This document shows, in pieces, positions 17,644-27,504 of a stretch of DNA of 56,060 nucleotides; within the stretch, counting starts at the first letter, position 1, and the number at the start of each line of letters is the position of its first letter. Origin of the DNA: Gammaproteobacteria bacterium (GTDB taxonomy: Bacteria; Pseudomonadota; Gammaproteobacteria; Pseudomonadales; Azotimanducaceae); the NCBI GenBank assembly GCA_026713185.1, contig JAPOOX010000022.1:1-56060 (forward strand), written 5' to 3'. Made by a program: the position numbers and the translations under genes. The notes beneath the pieces were generated by a model that saw only the letters and a list, made by a program, of their open reading frames with translations, did not search any database and was not told the origin of the DNA.

Positions 17644-18993
17644 TTGTTTCGCCATGTCTATAGTTTTCTGTTCTATCTTGCCCTGCCCGGCGTGTGGTTC
17701 AGGGTGCTGTGGCGTTCGTTAAAAGAACCGGAATACCGACATGACCCTCTGCAACGATTTGGTGCGGTACCTGCCAGCGCCTTCAATGAGCCTGAAGTAC
17801 CTGACAACCCGCTACATCGTTCCGGTTCCAACAATACGTCGGGGGAAGTTTCACAGGGTATCCGTGGTAAACCGGTATTGTGGGTGCATGCGGTTTCTGC
17901 GGGAGAAACCAATGCGGTTGCGCCGCTGGTCAGCCGATTGCTGGACAGAGGTTATTCCATTGTGGTGACCAATATGACACCAGCTGGCAGGGACCGGACC
18001 CGGACATTACTGGGTAATCGAGTGGAGAATTACTATGTACCCTACGATCTGCCGGGTTCTGTAAAACGATTCCTGAGACGTGTAAAACCGGACGTGTTGA
18101 TTGTTGTAGACACGGAACTCTGGCCCAACATGCTGCATTACAGCCGGGTTGCGGGTGTCAGGATTCTTTTGGCCAATGCCCGGTTGTCGGAAAAATCCGC
18201 ACGCGGTTACTCGCGGATAAGAAACATCAGTAGAGAGATGATGCAGGATGTCACCAGAGTTGCTGCACAAACGGAAGCGCAGGGTTGCCGATTTCTGAAA
18301 TTGGGCCTGTCAGAAAACAAGTTGCATATTGCCGGGAGCATAAAATTCGATAACACGTTACCGCCGGACCTGGAGGTGCGTACAGAGGCTGCAAAACAAA
18401 TACTGGGTCCCGGCAGGGTTTTGATTGCCGCCAGTACCCATCCAGGAGAAGAGCAGGCAATTCTGTCGATACTGGGTGAACTTAAGAAGTCATTGATGGA
18501 TTTGCGTCTGGTGATTGCTCCCAGACACACCCACAGGGCCAAGGAAGTGGCGGATTTGTGTATTGCAGCCGGATACCCTGTGGTTCGCCGGACAACCGGT
18601 CAGTCCTGTACACACCAGGACCAGGTTTTTCTGTTGGATACCATGGGGGAATTGGCCGGTTTTTACGCTGCTGCCGATGTTGCCTTTGTAGGTGGCAGTA
18701 TGGTTCCGGTGGGTGGTCACAACTTTATTGAGGCGGTGATGGCTGACACACCGGTTATCATGGGGCCTCACCTGGATAGCATCGACGATATAGCTGCACA
18801 GTTCCTGGAAGCAAATGCCATGGTTGTGGTGAACAACCAGCAGGAATTATCTGCAGAGTTGCATAAAATGTTTGCTTCCAAAGCCTCTCGTCGCCGTCTT
18901 GCAGTCAATGCGGCAGAAGTCTGCTCTCGTAACAGTGGGGCGTTGGAGCAGATAGAAGCGCTCGTTGTTGAACTGGTTAATGTACGAGTTTGA
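17644..18993 (+). CDS. waaA: 3-deoxy-D-manno-octulosonic acid (Kdo) transferase
   Basis: WaaA attaches Kdo from CMP-Kdo to lipid IVA, the step that precedes WaaC. The 449-residue protein has an N-terminal membrane-anchoring segment (YSFLFYLALPGVWFRVLW), then the GT-B fold with VLWVHAVSAGETNAVAPLV, whose Glu is the proposed catalytic base. It also has the family segments PYDLPGSVKRFL, DTELWPNMLHY, AASTHPGEEQAIL, APRHTHRA and GGSMVPVGGHNFIEA. Residues 45-75 form an unconserved insert rich in Pro, Asn and Ser. The start is TTG at 17644. The 3' end overlaps the convergent nuclease gene by 17 bp. Confidence 0.95.
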   Translation: MFRHVYSFLFYLALPGVWFRVLWRSLKEPEYRHDPLQRFGAVPASAFNEPEVPDNPLHRSGSNNTSGEVSQGIRGKPVLWVHAVSAGETNAVAPLVSRLLDRGYSIVVTNMTPAGRDRTRTLLGNRVENYYVPYDLPGSVKRFLRRVKPDVLIVVDTELWPNMLHYSRVAGVRILLANARLSEKSARGYSRIRNISREMMQDVTRVAAQTEAQGCRFLKLGLSENKLHIAGSIKFDNTLPPDLEVRTEAAKQILGPGRVLIAASTHPGEEQAILSILGELKKSLMDLRLVIAPRHTHRAKEVADLCIAAGYPVVRRTTGQSCTHQDQVFLLDTMGELAGFYAAADVAFVGGSMVPVGGHNFIEAVMADTPVIMGPHLDSIDDIAAQFLEANAMVVVNNQQELSAELHKMFASKASRRRLAVNAAEVCSRNSGALEQIEALVVELVNVRV

Positions 18994-19831
18994 CATGAGG
19001 TGCAATGTCTTTGAGTTTCGAGGGCCCGATCCCATGGACCTTTAGCAGGTCGTTTATAGATTTGTAAGGTCTGGCAGCGATTATTTTTTCAGCCATTACG
19101 GGTCCGATACCCTTTATTGTCTGTAACTCCAGGCTATTGGCGCTGTTCAGGTCCAGTGGTTCCCCGCCACGGTCCGGAATGCCGGAGATTTCCCGTTTGA
19201 GTTTTCTCAATGACTGCTCCTCCTGGCGTTGCTCCTCTCGCAGACTGAAGAGCATTCCGGGGTCACTCTCCTGCCAGATGCCGGCGCGATTCAGTAATGC
19301 CAGATCTTTAAGGTCCTGTAATCGTTGCAATGTAATATCACTGGGGATGCCCTCTGGATTCATACGGGTTGTGCCGTGAATTCGAGCCAGTCCCTCTCTC
19401 ACCAGTTTTTCGGAAAGATATTCCCCGTCACTGGTTTTGATAAACCCGTAGATTCGAGTTCCCCTGCCCGGACTGCTTGCATAACTCGTATAAATCGTAA
19501 ATGGTTCAGCAAGTACCTGTTTTACATATGCTGTTGCAGCCTGACCAAAACGCACAACGGCATGTGTATTCGGTAAGCCAAAATGCCGCCGTTGTTCAAT
19601 AATCCGGTCTACTTCCGCCTTGCTGCTGAAATTGGTTTCCATGCAGTCTACAAAATACAGCCGCATGTGTAATTCTTCTCCGTTAACGCTGACGAAGAAA
19701 CTGTCCCCATCATTGGACGGGTTGTCTATGAGCGTTGCGTCATTCAGGCTAATGAGTTCAGCAGCGAACCCTGCAGTGCTTGTTATCAGACTGACAGAGA
19801 GTAGAAAGATAACAGTGAAGATATTCATCAT
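18977..19831 (-). CDS. Secreted thermonuclease-like protein with C-terminal helix-hairpin-helix domain
   Basis: A 284-residue protein with a signal peptide (MMNIFTVIFLLSVSLITSTA, cleavage probably after GFAA). Its staphylococcal-nuclease fold spans about residues 35-185. The nuclease active-site residues appear kept: NDGDSFFV, the Arg in HMRLYFVDCMET with the Asp and Glu behind it, and the second Arg in GRGTRIYGFI. The C-terminal 60 residues form a ComEA-like helix-hairpin-helix pair (LDLNSANSLELQTIKGIGP and KVHGIGPSKLKDIAPHV), which binds DNA without sequence specificity. A charged linker (about 195-225) joins them. It is predicted to act on DNA in the periplasm or outside. A role in DNA uptake or nucleotide scavenging is inference. 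Confidence 0.82.
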   Translation of the reverse strand: MMNIFTVIFLLSVSLITSTAGFAAELISLNDATLIDNPSNDGDSFFVSVNGEELHMRLYFVDCMETNFSSKAEVDRIIEQRRHFGLPNTHAVVRFGQAATAYVKQVLAEPFTIYTSYASSPGRGTRIYGFIKTSDGEYLSEKLVREGLARIHGTTRMNPEGIPSDITLQRLQDLKDLALLNRAGIWQESDPGMLFSLREEQRQEEQSLRKLKREISGIPDRGGEPLDLNSANSLELQTIKGIGPVMAEKIIAARPYKSINDLLKVHGIGPSKLKDIAPHVKLVH

Positions 19832-19957
19832 GACGATTTACAACAAATGCACCTCAAGTTGTCAAAATAAAGCAATTTATGCCTTGATTTTTGCGTTGTA
19901 TATTAACATTGTATTGTGTGTTAGTTTGGTTTCAGGGATAACAGTGAAGATTAACTG

Positions 19958-20407
19958 ATGATTAAGAAGCGACGATATGTGCCCGATCTCGTTTCCGATA
20001 TGGCGGTGTGCGATGCCAATTTTCTCCGTCTGCACCGTTTATTCCCAAGAATGTTTGAGGATGAGAGTATCGTAATCGGTGTTCGGGATACGACTGATGA
20101 AATGGCAATAGTCACCATTCAGGTTAAATCACAACATCCATACACCACGATATTGTCAATTCAGGTGGAAAGTGAGATTGCCCAGCCCTGGATAAAATGG
20201 CCAAGACTTGAGGCCAGAGTATATCAGGACCTCAATACTGCCGAAGTGATCAGTATTGGAGAGCATCGAAACCTCAAGCCCCGATACCCGACACCTAACC
20301 CACACATGTACCAGCCCGATGAAAAATCACAGATAAATCGATTCTTTGGTGAGTTGCTGAATTTTTGTCTCCTGTATGGTCATGCCCTTGACAGAACAGT
20401 GTCCTGA
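19958..20407 (+). CDS. DUF1249 family protein (YqiB-like)
   Basis: A 149-residue cytoplasmic protein of the DUF1249 family, recognisable by YVPDLVSDMAVCDANFLRL near the N-terminus, LEARVYQDLNTAEVIS in the middle and KSQINRFFGELLNFCLLYG near the C-terminus. Its biochemical function is not established. In Enterobacteria yqiB lies a few genes from parE, and here it immediately precedes parE, so the linkage is old. The 126-bp spacer towards the divergent nuclease gene is AT-rich and must hold promoters for both, but I could not pick a convincing pair. Confidence 0.85.
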   Translation: MIKKRRYVPDLVSDMAVCDANFLRLHRLFPRMFEDESIVIGVRDTTDEMAIVTIQVKSQHPYTTILSIQVESEIAQPWIKWPRLEARVYQDLNTAEVISIGEHRNLKPRYPTPNPHMYQPDEKSQINRFFGELLNFCLLYGHALDRTVS

Positions 20408-20471
20408 TTTCCATTTGGACCACCCTCAGCCCGGATGCTTCCAGATTCTTTTATAAAAACAGGCTGAAGTC

Positions 20472-20500
20472 TCTACATCTCTCTTTTTTCGCGCTATAAT
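20472..20500 (+). promoter_or_regulatory. Candidate sigma-70 promoter for parE
   Basis: A perfect -10 hexamer TATAAT lies at 20495-20500. TCTACA at 20472-20477 (4 of 6 to TTGACA) sits 17 bp upstream. This places the transcript start about 85 bp before the parE ATG. It is the only gene start in the window with a consensus -10 at such a usable distance apart from rpsF. Confidence 0.45.
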
Positions 20501-20592
20501 TTTTAACCGTCCTGTGATATTTTTTTCAATAACTGACCCCCTGCACAGGCATGGTGTCTCCTGCCCATCTCAAGGGATATTCAAAGAGGCGT

Positions 20593-22491
20593 ATGGCAGA
20601 AACATATAACGCTGATTCGATAGAAGTACTGGAAGGTCTCGACCCGGTGAGAAAACGGCCGAGCATGTATACGGATACGTCAAGACCCGATCATCTTGCC
20701 CAGGAAGTCATAGACAATGCCGTGGATGAAGCCCTGAGAGGGTCCGCAACTGAAATTAAAGTCACATTGGCAAGCAATGGGTCAATGTCGGTGGATGATA
20801 ATGGTCGTGGGATGCCCGTTGATATCCACAAAAAAGAGCATTTACCAGGTGTGGAGATCATTCTGACGAGGCTCCATGCCGGCGCCAAATTCAACAATGA
20901 GAACTACAGGTTTTCCGGTGGGCTCCATGGTGTCGGGGTCTCTGTGGTCAATGCATTGTCGGAATATCTGGAGGTCTACATCAAACGTGATGGATATCTT
21001 CATCACATGGCCTTTAATGGGGGAGAGAAGACCAGCAACCTGACTGTGCTGGAAAAAGTCGGTATACGGAACACCGGTACACAGGTAAATTTCAAACCCG
21101 ATCCCGTTTATTTTGATTCGGCAAAATTTTCTGTACCTCGCCTCAAGCATCAGTTGCGTGCCAAGGCGGTACTGTGTCCGGGATTGAAAGTTTTCTTCAC
21201 CGATGAGTCGGCAACAAATCCGGAAGAGACTGAGTTTGAGTGGTGTTATGAAGAAGGGCTCAAGGATTATCTGGCATTGGAAAACGATGGTCTTGAATGT
21301 CTGCCGGCTGAACCTTTTGTGGGTACCATGGCGGGTAATGACGAAGAAGTCGACTGGGCCGTTCAATGGCTCCCGGAAGGGGGAGAACTGGTCACCGAGA
21401 GTTACGTTAATCTCATTCCCACCACACAGGGCGGTACACATGTCAACGGAATGCGCAGTGGCCTCCTCGAAGCGCTTCGTGAATTCTGTGAATTTCGAAA
21501 TCTCATACCCAGGGGCATCAGAATTTCTGCGGAAGATATCTGGGACAAATGCGGTTACGTGTTGTCGGCAAAGATGCTTGAGCCACAGTTTTCCGGCCAG
21601 ACCAAGGAACGGCTTAATTCCAGGCAGGCCGCAACTTTCATATCCGGTGTGGTCAAGGACTGTTTCAGTCTTTGGCTGAATCAACACACCAGTGATGCAC
21701 AGGCACTTGCGGAACTGGCTATCAGCAATGCCCAGGAACGACTCCGGGCCGGCAAAAAGGTTGCGCGTAAAAAAGTCACCAGCGGACCCGCCCTGCCGGG
21801 GAAACTGGCTGACTGTACCTGCCAGGATGCAATGGAAGGTGAATTGTTTCTGGTAGAAGGCGATTCGGCAGGCGGTTCTGTCAAGCAGGCAAGAGACCGT
21901 GAAAATCAGGCAATTCTGCCGCTTCGCGGTAAAATTCTGAATACCTGGGAAGTGGATTCATCAGAGATCCTGGCATCTCAGGCTGTACATGATATTTCAG
22001 TAGCCCTTGGAATCGATCCTGGTGTCAGGGATTTGTCCAGACTGCGTTATGGGAAGGTTTGTATTCTGGCGGATGCAGATTCAGACGGTCTCCATATTGC
22101 GAGTCTGCTGATAGCCATGTTTGTCAGACACTTCCCGGCACTGGTGGAAAAGGGACATGTTTTCGTAGCCATGCCACCGCTGTACCGTATTGACGTTGGC
22201 AAGGACGTCTATTACGCGCTCGATGAATCCGACAGACAGGGGATACTGGATCGTATCGCCGCGGAGAAGAAACCCGGCAAAGTCATCGTACAGCGATTTA
22301 AAGGTCTGGGTGAGATGAATCCATCTCAATTGCGTGAAACGGTTATGCTGGAAGACACGCGCCGTCTGGTGCAACTGCAGATTGGCAAATCACACGATGT
22401 CAGCGAAATGCTCGACATGCTGTTATCAAAGAAACGGGCTGGCGACAGGAAGAACTGGCTGGAAAGTACCGGCGATCAGGCTGAATTGTAA
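20593..22491 (+). CDS. parE: DNA topoisomerase IV subunit B
   Basis: ParE is the ATPase subunit of topoisomerase IV, which decatenates daughter chromosomes. The 632-residue length equals that of the family. The GHKL ATPase fold shows EVIDNAVDEAL, DDNGRGMPVD and GGLHGVGVSVVNAL. The TOPRIM domain shows LVEGDSAGGSVKQARDR and the metal-binding DADSDGLHIASL. ParE rather than GyrB is indicated by the length without the enterobacterial GyrB insert and by the parC gene next to it. I chose ATG 20593 (MAETYNADSIEVLEGL); a start at 20551 would add 14 unconserved residues. The gap to parC is 72 bp, so the two are probably cotranscribed. Confidence 0.97.
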   Translation: MAETYNADSIEVLEGLDPVRKRPSMYTDTSRPDHLAQEVIDNAVDEALRGSATEIKVTLASNGSMSVDDNGRGMPVDIHKKEHLPGVEIILTRLHAGAKFNNENYRFSGGLHGVGVSVVNALSEYLEVYIKRDGYLHHMAFNGGEKTSNLTVLEKVGIRNTGTQVNFKPDPVYFDSAKFSVPRLKHQLRAKAVLCPGLKVFFTDESATNPEETEFEWCYEEGLKDYLALENDGLECLPAEPFVGTMAGNDEEVDWAVQWLPEGGELVTESYVNLIPTTQGGTHVNGMRSGLLEALREFCEFRNLIPRGIRISAEDIWDKCGYVLSAKMLEPQFSGQTKERLNSRQAATFISGVVKDCFSLWLNQHTSDAQALAELAISNAQERLRAGKKVARKKVTSGPALPGKLADCTCQDAMEGELFLVEGDSAGGSVKQARDRENQAILPLRGKILNTWEVDSSEILASQAVHDISVALGIDPGVRDLSRLRYGKVCILADADSDGLHIASLLIAMFVRHFPALVEKGHVFVAMPPLYRIDVGKDVYYALDESDRQGILDRIAAEKKPGKVIVQRFKGLGEMNPSQLRETVMLEDTRRLVQLQIGKSHDVSEMLDMLLSKKRAGDRKNWLESTGDQAEL

Positions 22492-22563
22492 ACTCCTGCA
22501 TACACCATGTTGCGGGGATAACATTCCTTTCGCCGCAGGCACTTCATAGTAGAGAGAATTCAA

Positions 22564-24822
22564 ATGAGTGACGGTTTTGATCAGAATCCCATAGAAACCA
22601 TTGATCTGGGAGCCTATACCGAAAATGCCATGCTCAACTATGCGATGTACGTTATCAATGATCGTGCATTACCGCATATTGGGGATGGGCTGAAACCGGT
22701 ACAGCGCCGGATTATCTATGCCATGTCAGAGTTACGGCTGAATGCAGATGCAAAGTATGCAAAGTCTGCCCGCACTATCGGTGATGTTATCGGAAAATTT
22801 CACCCTCATGGCGAAGCGGCAAGCTACGAGGCGATGGTGTTGATGGCACAGCCATTCTCCTATCGGTATCCCCTGGTAGACGGGCAGGGGAATTGGGGTT
22901 CTCCTGATGATCCAAAATCATTTGCAGCACAGCGCTATACGGAATCAAAACTAACCCGGTATGCCGATTTGCTGTTATCGGAGACAGGTCAGGGAACGGT
23001 AACCTGGCAGCCTAATTTCGACGCCACACTGGAAGAACCCGCGGTATTACCGGCCAGATTGCCGAATATTCTGCTCAATGGAGGAACCGGCATTGCCGTT
23101 GGCATGGCTACCGATATCCTTCCCCATAATCTCAACGAGGTGGCTGCCGCCTGTATACGTTTGCTCGACGAGCCCTCCTCCGGAACTGCCGATATTCTGG
23201 AACACATCAAGGGTCCGGATTTTCCAACTGAAGCCGAGATTATATCCAGTCCCCAGGATCTGAGACAGGTGTATGAAACGGGTCGTGGGTCGGTACGCGC
23301 CAGGGCAGTATATGAAGTGGAATCCGGTGAAATTGTGATCCATGCATTGCCGTATCAGGTATCCGGCACAAAGATTCTGGAACAAATTGCAGCGCAGATG
23401 ATCGCTAAAAAACTGCCAATGGTGGTGGATCTCAGGGACGAATCAGATCATGAGCACCCAACCAGAATCGTGATCGTTCCCAGGTCCAACAGAATAGAAA
23501 TCCAGGGGTTGATGAGCCACCTGTTTTCAACCACGGATCTTGAACGCAGTTACCGGGTAAATTTCAACATGATAGGTCTGGACGGCAGCCCGCGTGTAAG
23601 ACCTCTGGTTGAATTGCTCAGGGAGTGGTTAAAGTTCAGATCACAAACAGTATTGAAACGGTTGCAATTCAGGCTGGATAGAATCCTCGACCGGTTGCAC
23701 ATTCTGGATGGTCTTCTCATGGCCTATCTCAATCTGGATGAAGTGATTCGTATCATCAGAGAGGAAGATAAACCAAAGGAAATACTGATAGAAAAGTTTT
23801 CATTGTCCGCGGTTCAGGCTGACGCAATCCTGGACATTCGCCTGCGGCAACTGGCCAGATTGGAAGAAGAAAAGATCAGGGGTGAAAGTGAAGCACTGAA
23901 TACTGAGCGTGTGGACCTGGAGAAAACGATCAATTCCAGATCACGGTTGAAAACGCTGATCAAAAAGGAAATCACGGAGGATGCAGTAAAATACGGCAGT
24001 GATAGATGTGCGCCTATTATACATAGGGAAGAGGCTACGGCCTTTAGCGAGAGGGATCTGATTTCTACAGAACCTGTCCTTGTCGTTTTATCAGAAAAAG
24101 GCTGGACCAGGGCTGCCAGGGGTCACGATATCAATCCACGGGAATTGAATTATCGAAGTGGTGACGACTATCTGACTTCAGCCGCTGGACGATCCAATCA
24201 GGACGCAGTTTTCATTGATTCTACCGGTCGCTCCTATGCCCTTGCGGCGCATACATTACCCACAGCACGTGGTCAGGGTGAACCGTTGACGGGTCGGGTG
24301 AGCCCACCGGATGGTGCTTTTTTTACCGGTGTTGTGATTGGTGAAAAAGAACAACAGTATATTGCCGCAAGCACCGCGGGATATGGATTTATCACTTCAT
24401 CAGGCGATATGGTCACCAGGACCCGGGCCGGGAAGTCACTGGTTTCTGTACCCCAGGGTGGCGTTGCCATGCAGCCTGTGCCAGTGGATGACCTTGATAA
24501 TGATTTTCTCGCCGCCTTTACCAATGAAGGACGATTGCTGATATTTCCCGTCAGTGATCTGCCGGTCATGGCTCGTGGTAAAGGTGTCAAGATCATCAAT
24601 ATTCCTGCTGCCAGGATTCGGGATCAAGTTGAGATGATGTCGCACCTTGTGGTGTTCTCCAGGGCGGATACGTTGAATGTGACCTCCGGCAGGCACTATC
24701 TTAATTTGAAGATGAAGGCGCTCGGTAATTACATGGGTGAACGTGGACGGCGGGGAGCAAAATTACCGCGCGGATTCCAGAAAGTGGATGCCGTCAAGGT
24801 AGTCAAAAAAGAGAGTAAGTGA
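22564..24822 (+). CDS. parC: DNA topoisomerase IV subunit A
   Basis: ParC is the DNA-cleaving subunit of topoisomerase IV. The 752-residue protein has the winged-helix core beginning [19 protein letters not shown], the active-site Tyr125 in AAQRYTESK, the [17 protein letters not shown] segment, a coiled-coil gate region around residues 370-480, and a C-terminal beta-pinwheel lacking the GyrA box. In the quinolone-resistance region, residues 80-90 read [11 protein letters not shown]. Position 85, equivalent to Ser80 of E. coli ParC, is therefore Ala, while Glu89 (E. coli Glu84) is kept and Glu84 replaces Asp79. GAGAGAATTCAA precedes the ATG. A dispersed repeat follows the stop by about 50 bp. 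Confidence 0.97.
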   Translation: MSDGFDQNPIETIDLGAYTENAMLNYAMYVINDRALPHIGDGLKPVQRRIIYAMSELRLNADAKYAKSARTIGDVIGKFHPHGEAASYEAMVLMAQPFSYRYPLVDGQGNWGSPDDPKSFAAQRYTESKLTRYADLLLSETGQGTVTWQPNFDATLEEPAVLPARLPNILLNGGTGIAVGMATDILPHNLNEVAAACIRLLDEPSSGTADILEHIKGPDFPTEAEIISSPQDLRQVYETGRGSVRARAVYEVESGEIVIHALPYQVSGTKILEQIAAQMIAKKLPMVVDLRDESDHEHPTRIVIVPRSNRIEIQGLMSHLFSTTDLERSYRVNFNMIGLDGSPRVRPLVELLREWLKFRSQTVLKRLQFRLDRILDRLHILDGLLMAYLNLDEVIRIIREEDKPKEILIEKFSLSAVQADAILDIRLRQLARLEEEKIRGESEALNTERVDLEKTINSRSRLKTLIKKEITEDAVKYGSDRCAPIIHREEATAFSERDLISTEPVLVVLSEKGWTRAARGHDINPRELNYRSGDDYLTSAAGRSNQDAVFIDSTGRSYALAAHTLPTARGQGEPLTGRVSPPDGAFFTGVVIGEKEQQYIAASTAGYGFITSSGDMVTRTRAGKSLVSVPQGGVAMQPVPVDDLDNDFLAAFTNEGRLLIFPVSDLPVMARGKGVKIINIPAARIRDQVEMMSHLVVFSRADTLNVTSGRHYLNLKMKALGNYMGERGRRGAKLPRGFQKVDAVKVVKKESK

Positions 24823-24870
24823 AAATCTACCTGAATAATTCTGTTAATCGGGGGACGATATGCTTAATGA

Positions 24871-25027
24871 AGCTGTTCGCAGATGGCTTTGGGGCATTCA
24901 TTTGCTTCAGCGTCTGCGCGTCCCTCCGGGATTCCCGCGCTTCCCCCGAGAGCCTGTAGTCTCTCTCCTCCAGCTCGGCGCTGCGACATTAGGCTTGCGC
25001 AAATGAACACCCCAAAGCCATCTGCTG
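24871..25027. repeat. Full copy A of the dispersed 147-bp palindromic element
   Basis: The core spans 24879-25025. The 27-base terminal arms (24879-24905 and 24999-25025) are inverted copies with two mismatches, starting GCAGATGGCTTTGGGG. Inside lie GCGCG...CGCGC flanking TCCC-TCC-GGGA, and a hairpin with stem GAGAG (24948-24952), loop CCTGTAGT and stem CTCTC (24961-24965). It matches copy B at 135 of 147 positions by hand count. It fills the space between convergent parC and the membrane-protein gene at 25056, where it could act as a bidirectional terminator. Confidence 0.85.
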
Positions 25028-25055
25028 TTTGTCGGATATCGTATATGAAATGCGA

Positions 25056-26132
25056 TTAAGTCCCTCGCTCGGGCAGTTCAAAGAAGTTTTCGCACAGATG
25101 TATGGCCTGCTGTCTGATCAGGGTGTTGTTGTCTGTTTCGGTTACCATATAAACCTCATCTTTCCCTGCCAATGTGTGTTTGTATTCTCTGAATTGTACA
25201 TTGTTAACCGGTCGTAATATTTGACGCTGGCGAACGCCTTTACTGACCAGCAGTTGTTGATCGCTGATGCTGGAAAGATAGGCGGCATGCTTCGGTGTGG
25301 TCTCTTCATCTTCACCGATGGCAATCCCGGCTTTAAAATTGATGTTCCCGGGTATCAACTCTGATATCACCTTTATTAACAATCCACAGCAGATAGCATT
25401 CTGAATATGCTGCCCGTTATTAAAGGCCACTGTGAGATCGTTATGACGAGTCTGAACTTCTCCACTATAGAGCAGACAGGCCTCCTCCAGTTTTTTGCGA
25501 TGGACATTCACCAGCCGGTCAGGCTCCAGCCTGATGGTGAGCCAGCAGGTGTCGGCATTTTGTGCTCCAGCGGCAGGCATGGTCAAGACAGGGAGCCCGC
25601 GTTTTTTCTCTGGTAAACTTCCCGTTATCCAGAGGTACAGGATACTGCCGTAAAACCAGATAATCAGCCCGATAATGATACCGAGTATCATGGAAATTAA
25701 CATTGCGGCAAGGATAATCCTCCCGGTAGGGAAGTGTTTGGTTGTCAAACCGAGACTCAGATGTCCCACTACCGTATTCTGAGAAGTAATATCCCGGGTA
25801 AAAGTAGTTTGTGTACTTGCCGATTTACCAGCCTGGGTAATCAGACTGCCGTCGGCATCATAGATTGCTGCAAATTCGAAAAAAGCCGATGAAAGCAGGT
25901 CTCTCAGTATGACATTAAGAGATACACTGTCCTGATTGATCAGATATTCGGTTGATGTAAGTGCAATCTGGTCCGCCATGGTATTACCAAACTTCATGTT
26001 TTGCCGGGACAGATTGAGATGGAAAGAACTTGCCAGAAACGTAGTGACCAACATCATGACAAGGAATACTGGCAACAGGCTCAATAGGATAACGCGAATG
26101 CGAATTCGGGTTGTTGATTTAACTGACGCCAT
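25056..26132 (-). CDS. Smp/AhpA-like inner-membrane protein adjacent to serB
   Basis: A 358-residue protein with two predicted membrane helices (about residues 11-33 and 139-168). They bracket a periplasmic domain of about 100 residues that contains FAAIYDADGSLITQAG, similar to the single-domain periplasmic sensors of the Smp/YtjB/AhpA group. Genes of that group lie divergent from serB in Enterobacteria and Pseudomonas, as here. The cytoplasmic part (about 195-358) has CWLTIRLEPDRL, TVAFNNGQHIQNAICCGLL and NFKAGIAIGEDE. These recall the layout of a class III nucleotide cyclase domain, but I see no paired metal-binding aspartates, so it is probably non-catalytic. The function is unknown. Confidence 0.6.
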   Translation of the reverse strand: MASVKSTTRIRIRVILLSLLPVFLVMMLVTTFLASSFHLNLSRQNMKFGNTMADQIALTSTEYLINQDSVSLNVILRDLLSSAFFEFAAIYDADGSLITQAGKSASTQTTFTRDITSQNTVVGHLSLGLTTKHFPTGRIILAAMLISMILGIIIGLIIWFYGSILYLWITGSLPEKKRGLPVLTMPAAGAQNADTCWLTIRLEPDRLVNVHRKKLEEACLLYSGEVQTRHNDLTVAFNNGQHIQNAICCGLLIKVISELIPGNINFKAGIAIGEDEETTPKHAAYLSSISDQQLLVSKGVRQRQILRPVNNVQFREYKHTLAGKDEVYMVTETDNNTLIRQQAIHLCENFFELPERGT

Positions 26133-26265
26133 GGATTTCTCCGCGGGGTTTTATGACTCCCGAGGTCAGAAAGAGCAGAAATAGTACAGTATAACTGATT
26201 AAATTGTCCGGATTGCTGACAGGTGAATCGTGTTTATTTAGTCTGAATACCGGATAATACACCAA

Positions 26266-27504
26266 ATGTCTGATCTGATATTAATCAATATCTCCGGGGA
26301 AGATAAACCCGGATTAACTGCTGAGGTTACCGCTCTTCTGGGTGAGTTTGATGTCGATATTCTTGACGTTGGTCAGTCTGTCATCCACAACCATCTGTCA
26401 CTTGGCATCCTGGCCAATCTGCCGGGTAATACAGAATCGATATGCAAAGAACTGTTGTTCAGGGTTCATCAGTCAGGTATCAGTGTCAAATTTTCCAAAG
26501 TAGAGCATACAAGTTACGATGAATGGGTTAAACAACAGGGTAAGAACCGCTTGATTCTGACCTTGCTGGCAAGACGCATCAAGGCAACTCATCTTGCGAT
26601 GGTCTCCAGGGTAATCAGTACCCACGGGCTCAACATTGATAACATCACGAGATTATCCGGTCGAGTACCCTTGTCCAGGGGCGATACGGGTACCAGGGCC
26701 TGTGTGGAATTTTCACTCAGAGGGGAACCTGACGCTTCATTACGTGCGGAATTGGTCAATGTCTGTTCGAAAATGGATATCGATATTGCCGTTCAGGAAG
26801 ACAATGTATTCCGCCGTCATCGTCGTCTGGTTGCCTTTGATATGGATTCAACATTAATTGATACAGAGGTTATCAATGATCTTGCTCGTGAGCAGGGTGT
26901 CGGAGAAAAGGTTGCATCAATAACCGGGAGAGCCATGAGGGGCGAAATTGATTTCAGTGAGAGTCTGAAAGAGAGGGTTGCGCTCTTGAAGGGTCTGGAT
27001 ATGGGATGTCTGAATCAGATTGCGGACAGACTGCCTTTGATGGAAGGGGCAGAACATCTATTTGAGACCCTGAACCGCCTGGGTTACAAGACTGCGATTC
27101 TGTCTGGCGGATTCAGCTATTTTGGTGAAGTTCTGAAGGAGAAGCTGGGTGTAGACTATGTCTTTGCCAATGTACTGCTGAATCAGGACGGTAAATTAAC
27201 AGGGCAGGTCAGTGAGCCTATTATAGATGCATCACGAAAAGCCACATTACTGGAGCAGCTTGCGGTAAAGGAGAATATTTCACTGCAACAGGTTGTTGCG
27301 GTTGGTGATGGCGCCAACGATCTGGCCATGCTGCAGAAGGCTGGACTTGGCATCGCTTTTCATGCGAAACAGATTGTGCGGGATAAAGCCGGGCAATCCA
27401 TTTCTACTCTTGGTCTGGACAGTATTCTGTTTCTGATGGGTATCCGGGACCGGGAATCCCTTGTCTCCCCCCTGTATAAAACTGTCTCTCGTCTAGGCGA
27501 TTAG
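26266..27504 (+). CDS. serB: Phosphoserine phosphatase with N-terminal ACT domains
   Basis: SerB dephosphorylates phosphoserine, the last step of serine synthesis. The 412-residue protein is longer than E. coli SerB (322) because it has two N-terminal ACT-like domains. The first begins ILINISGEDKPGLTAEVTAL, and the second, around residues 98-180, begins LILTLLARRIKATHLAMVS. The HAD phosphatase core follows with the nucleophile motif FDMDSTLID near residue 197, then SGGFSYFGE and the metal-binding VGDGANDLAML. This long form is typical of Pseudomonas-like relatives. The ACT domains suggest feedback by serine (inference). The 3' end overlaps convergent epmB by 12 bp. Confidence 0.96.
   Translation: MSDLILINISGEDKPGLTAEVTALLGEFDVDILDVGQSVIHNHLSLGILANLPGNTESICKELLFRVHQSGISVKFSKVEHTSYDEWVKQQGKNRLILTLLARRIKATHLAMVSRVISTHGLNIDNITRLSGRVPLSRGDTGTRACVEFSLRGEPDASLRAELVNVCSKMDIDIAVQEDNVFRRHRRLVAFDMDSTLIDTEVINDLAREQGVGEKVASITGRAMRGEIDFSESLKERVALLKGLDMGCLNQIADRLPLMEGAEHLFETLNRLGYKTAILSGGFSYFGEVLKEKLGVDYVFANVLLNQDGKLTGQVSEPIIDASRKATLLEQLAVKENISLQQVVAVGDGANDLAMLQKAGLGIAFHAKQIVRDKAGQSISTLGLDSILFLMGIRDRESLVSPLYKTVSRLGD

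Noticed and set aside
20842-21687. Long minus-strand ORF of 281 codons
   Set aside because: It lies entirely antisense within parE, whose protein is full length and conserved; it has no recognisable domain.
26253-26258. GATAAT as a -10 box for serB
   Set aside because: It would start the RNA at or after the ATG at 26266, and no -35 box lies at the right distance.
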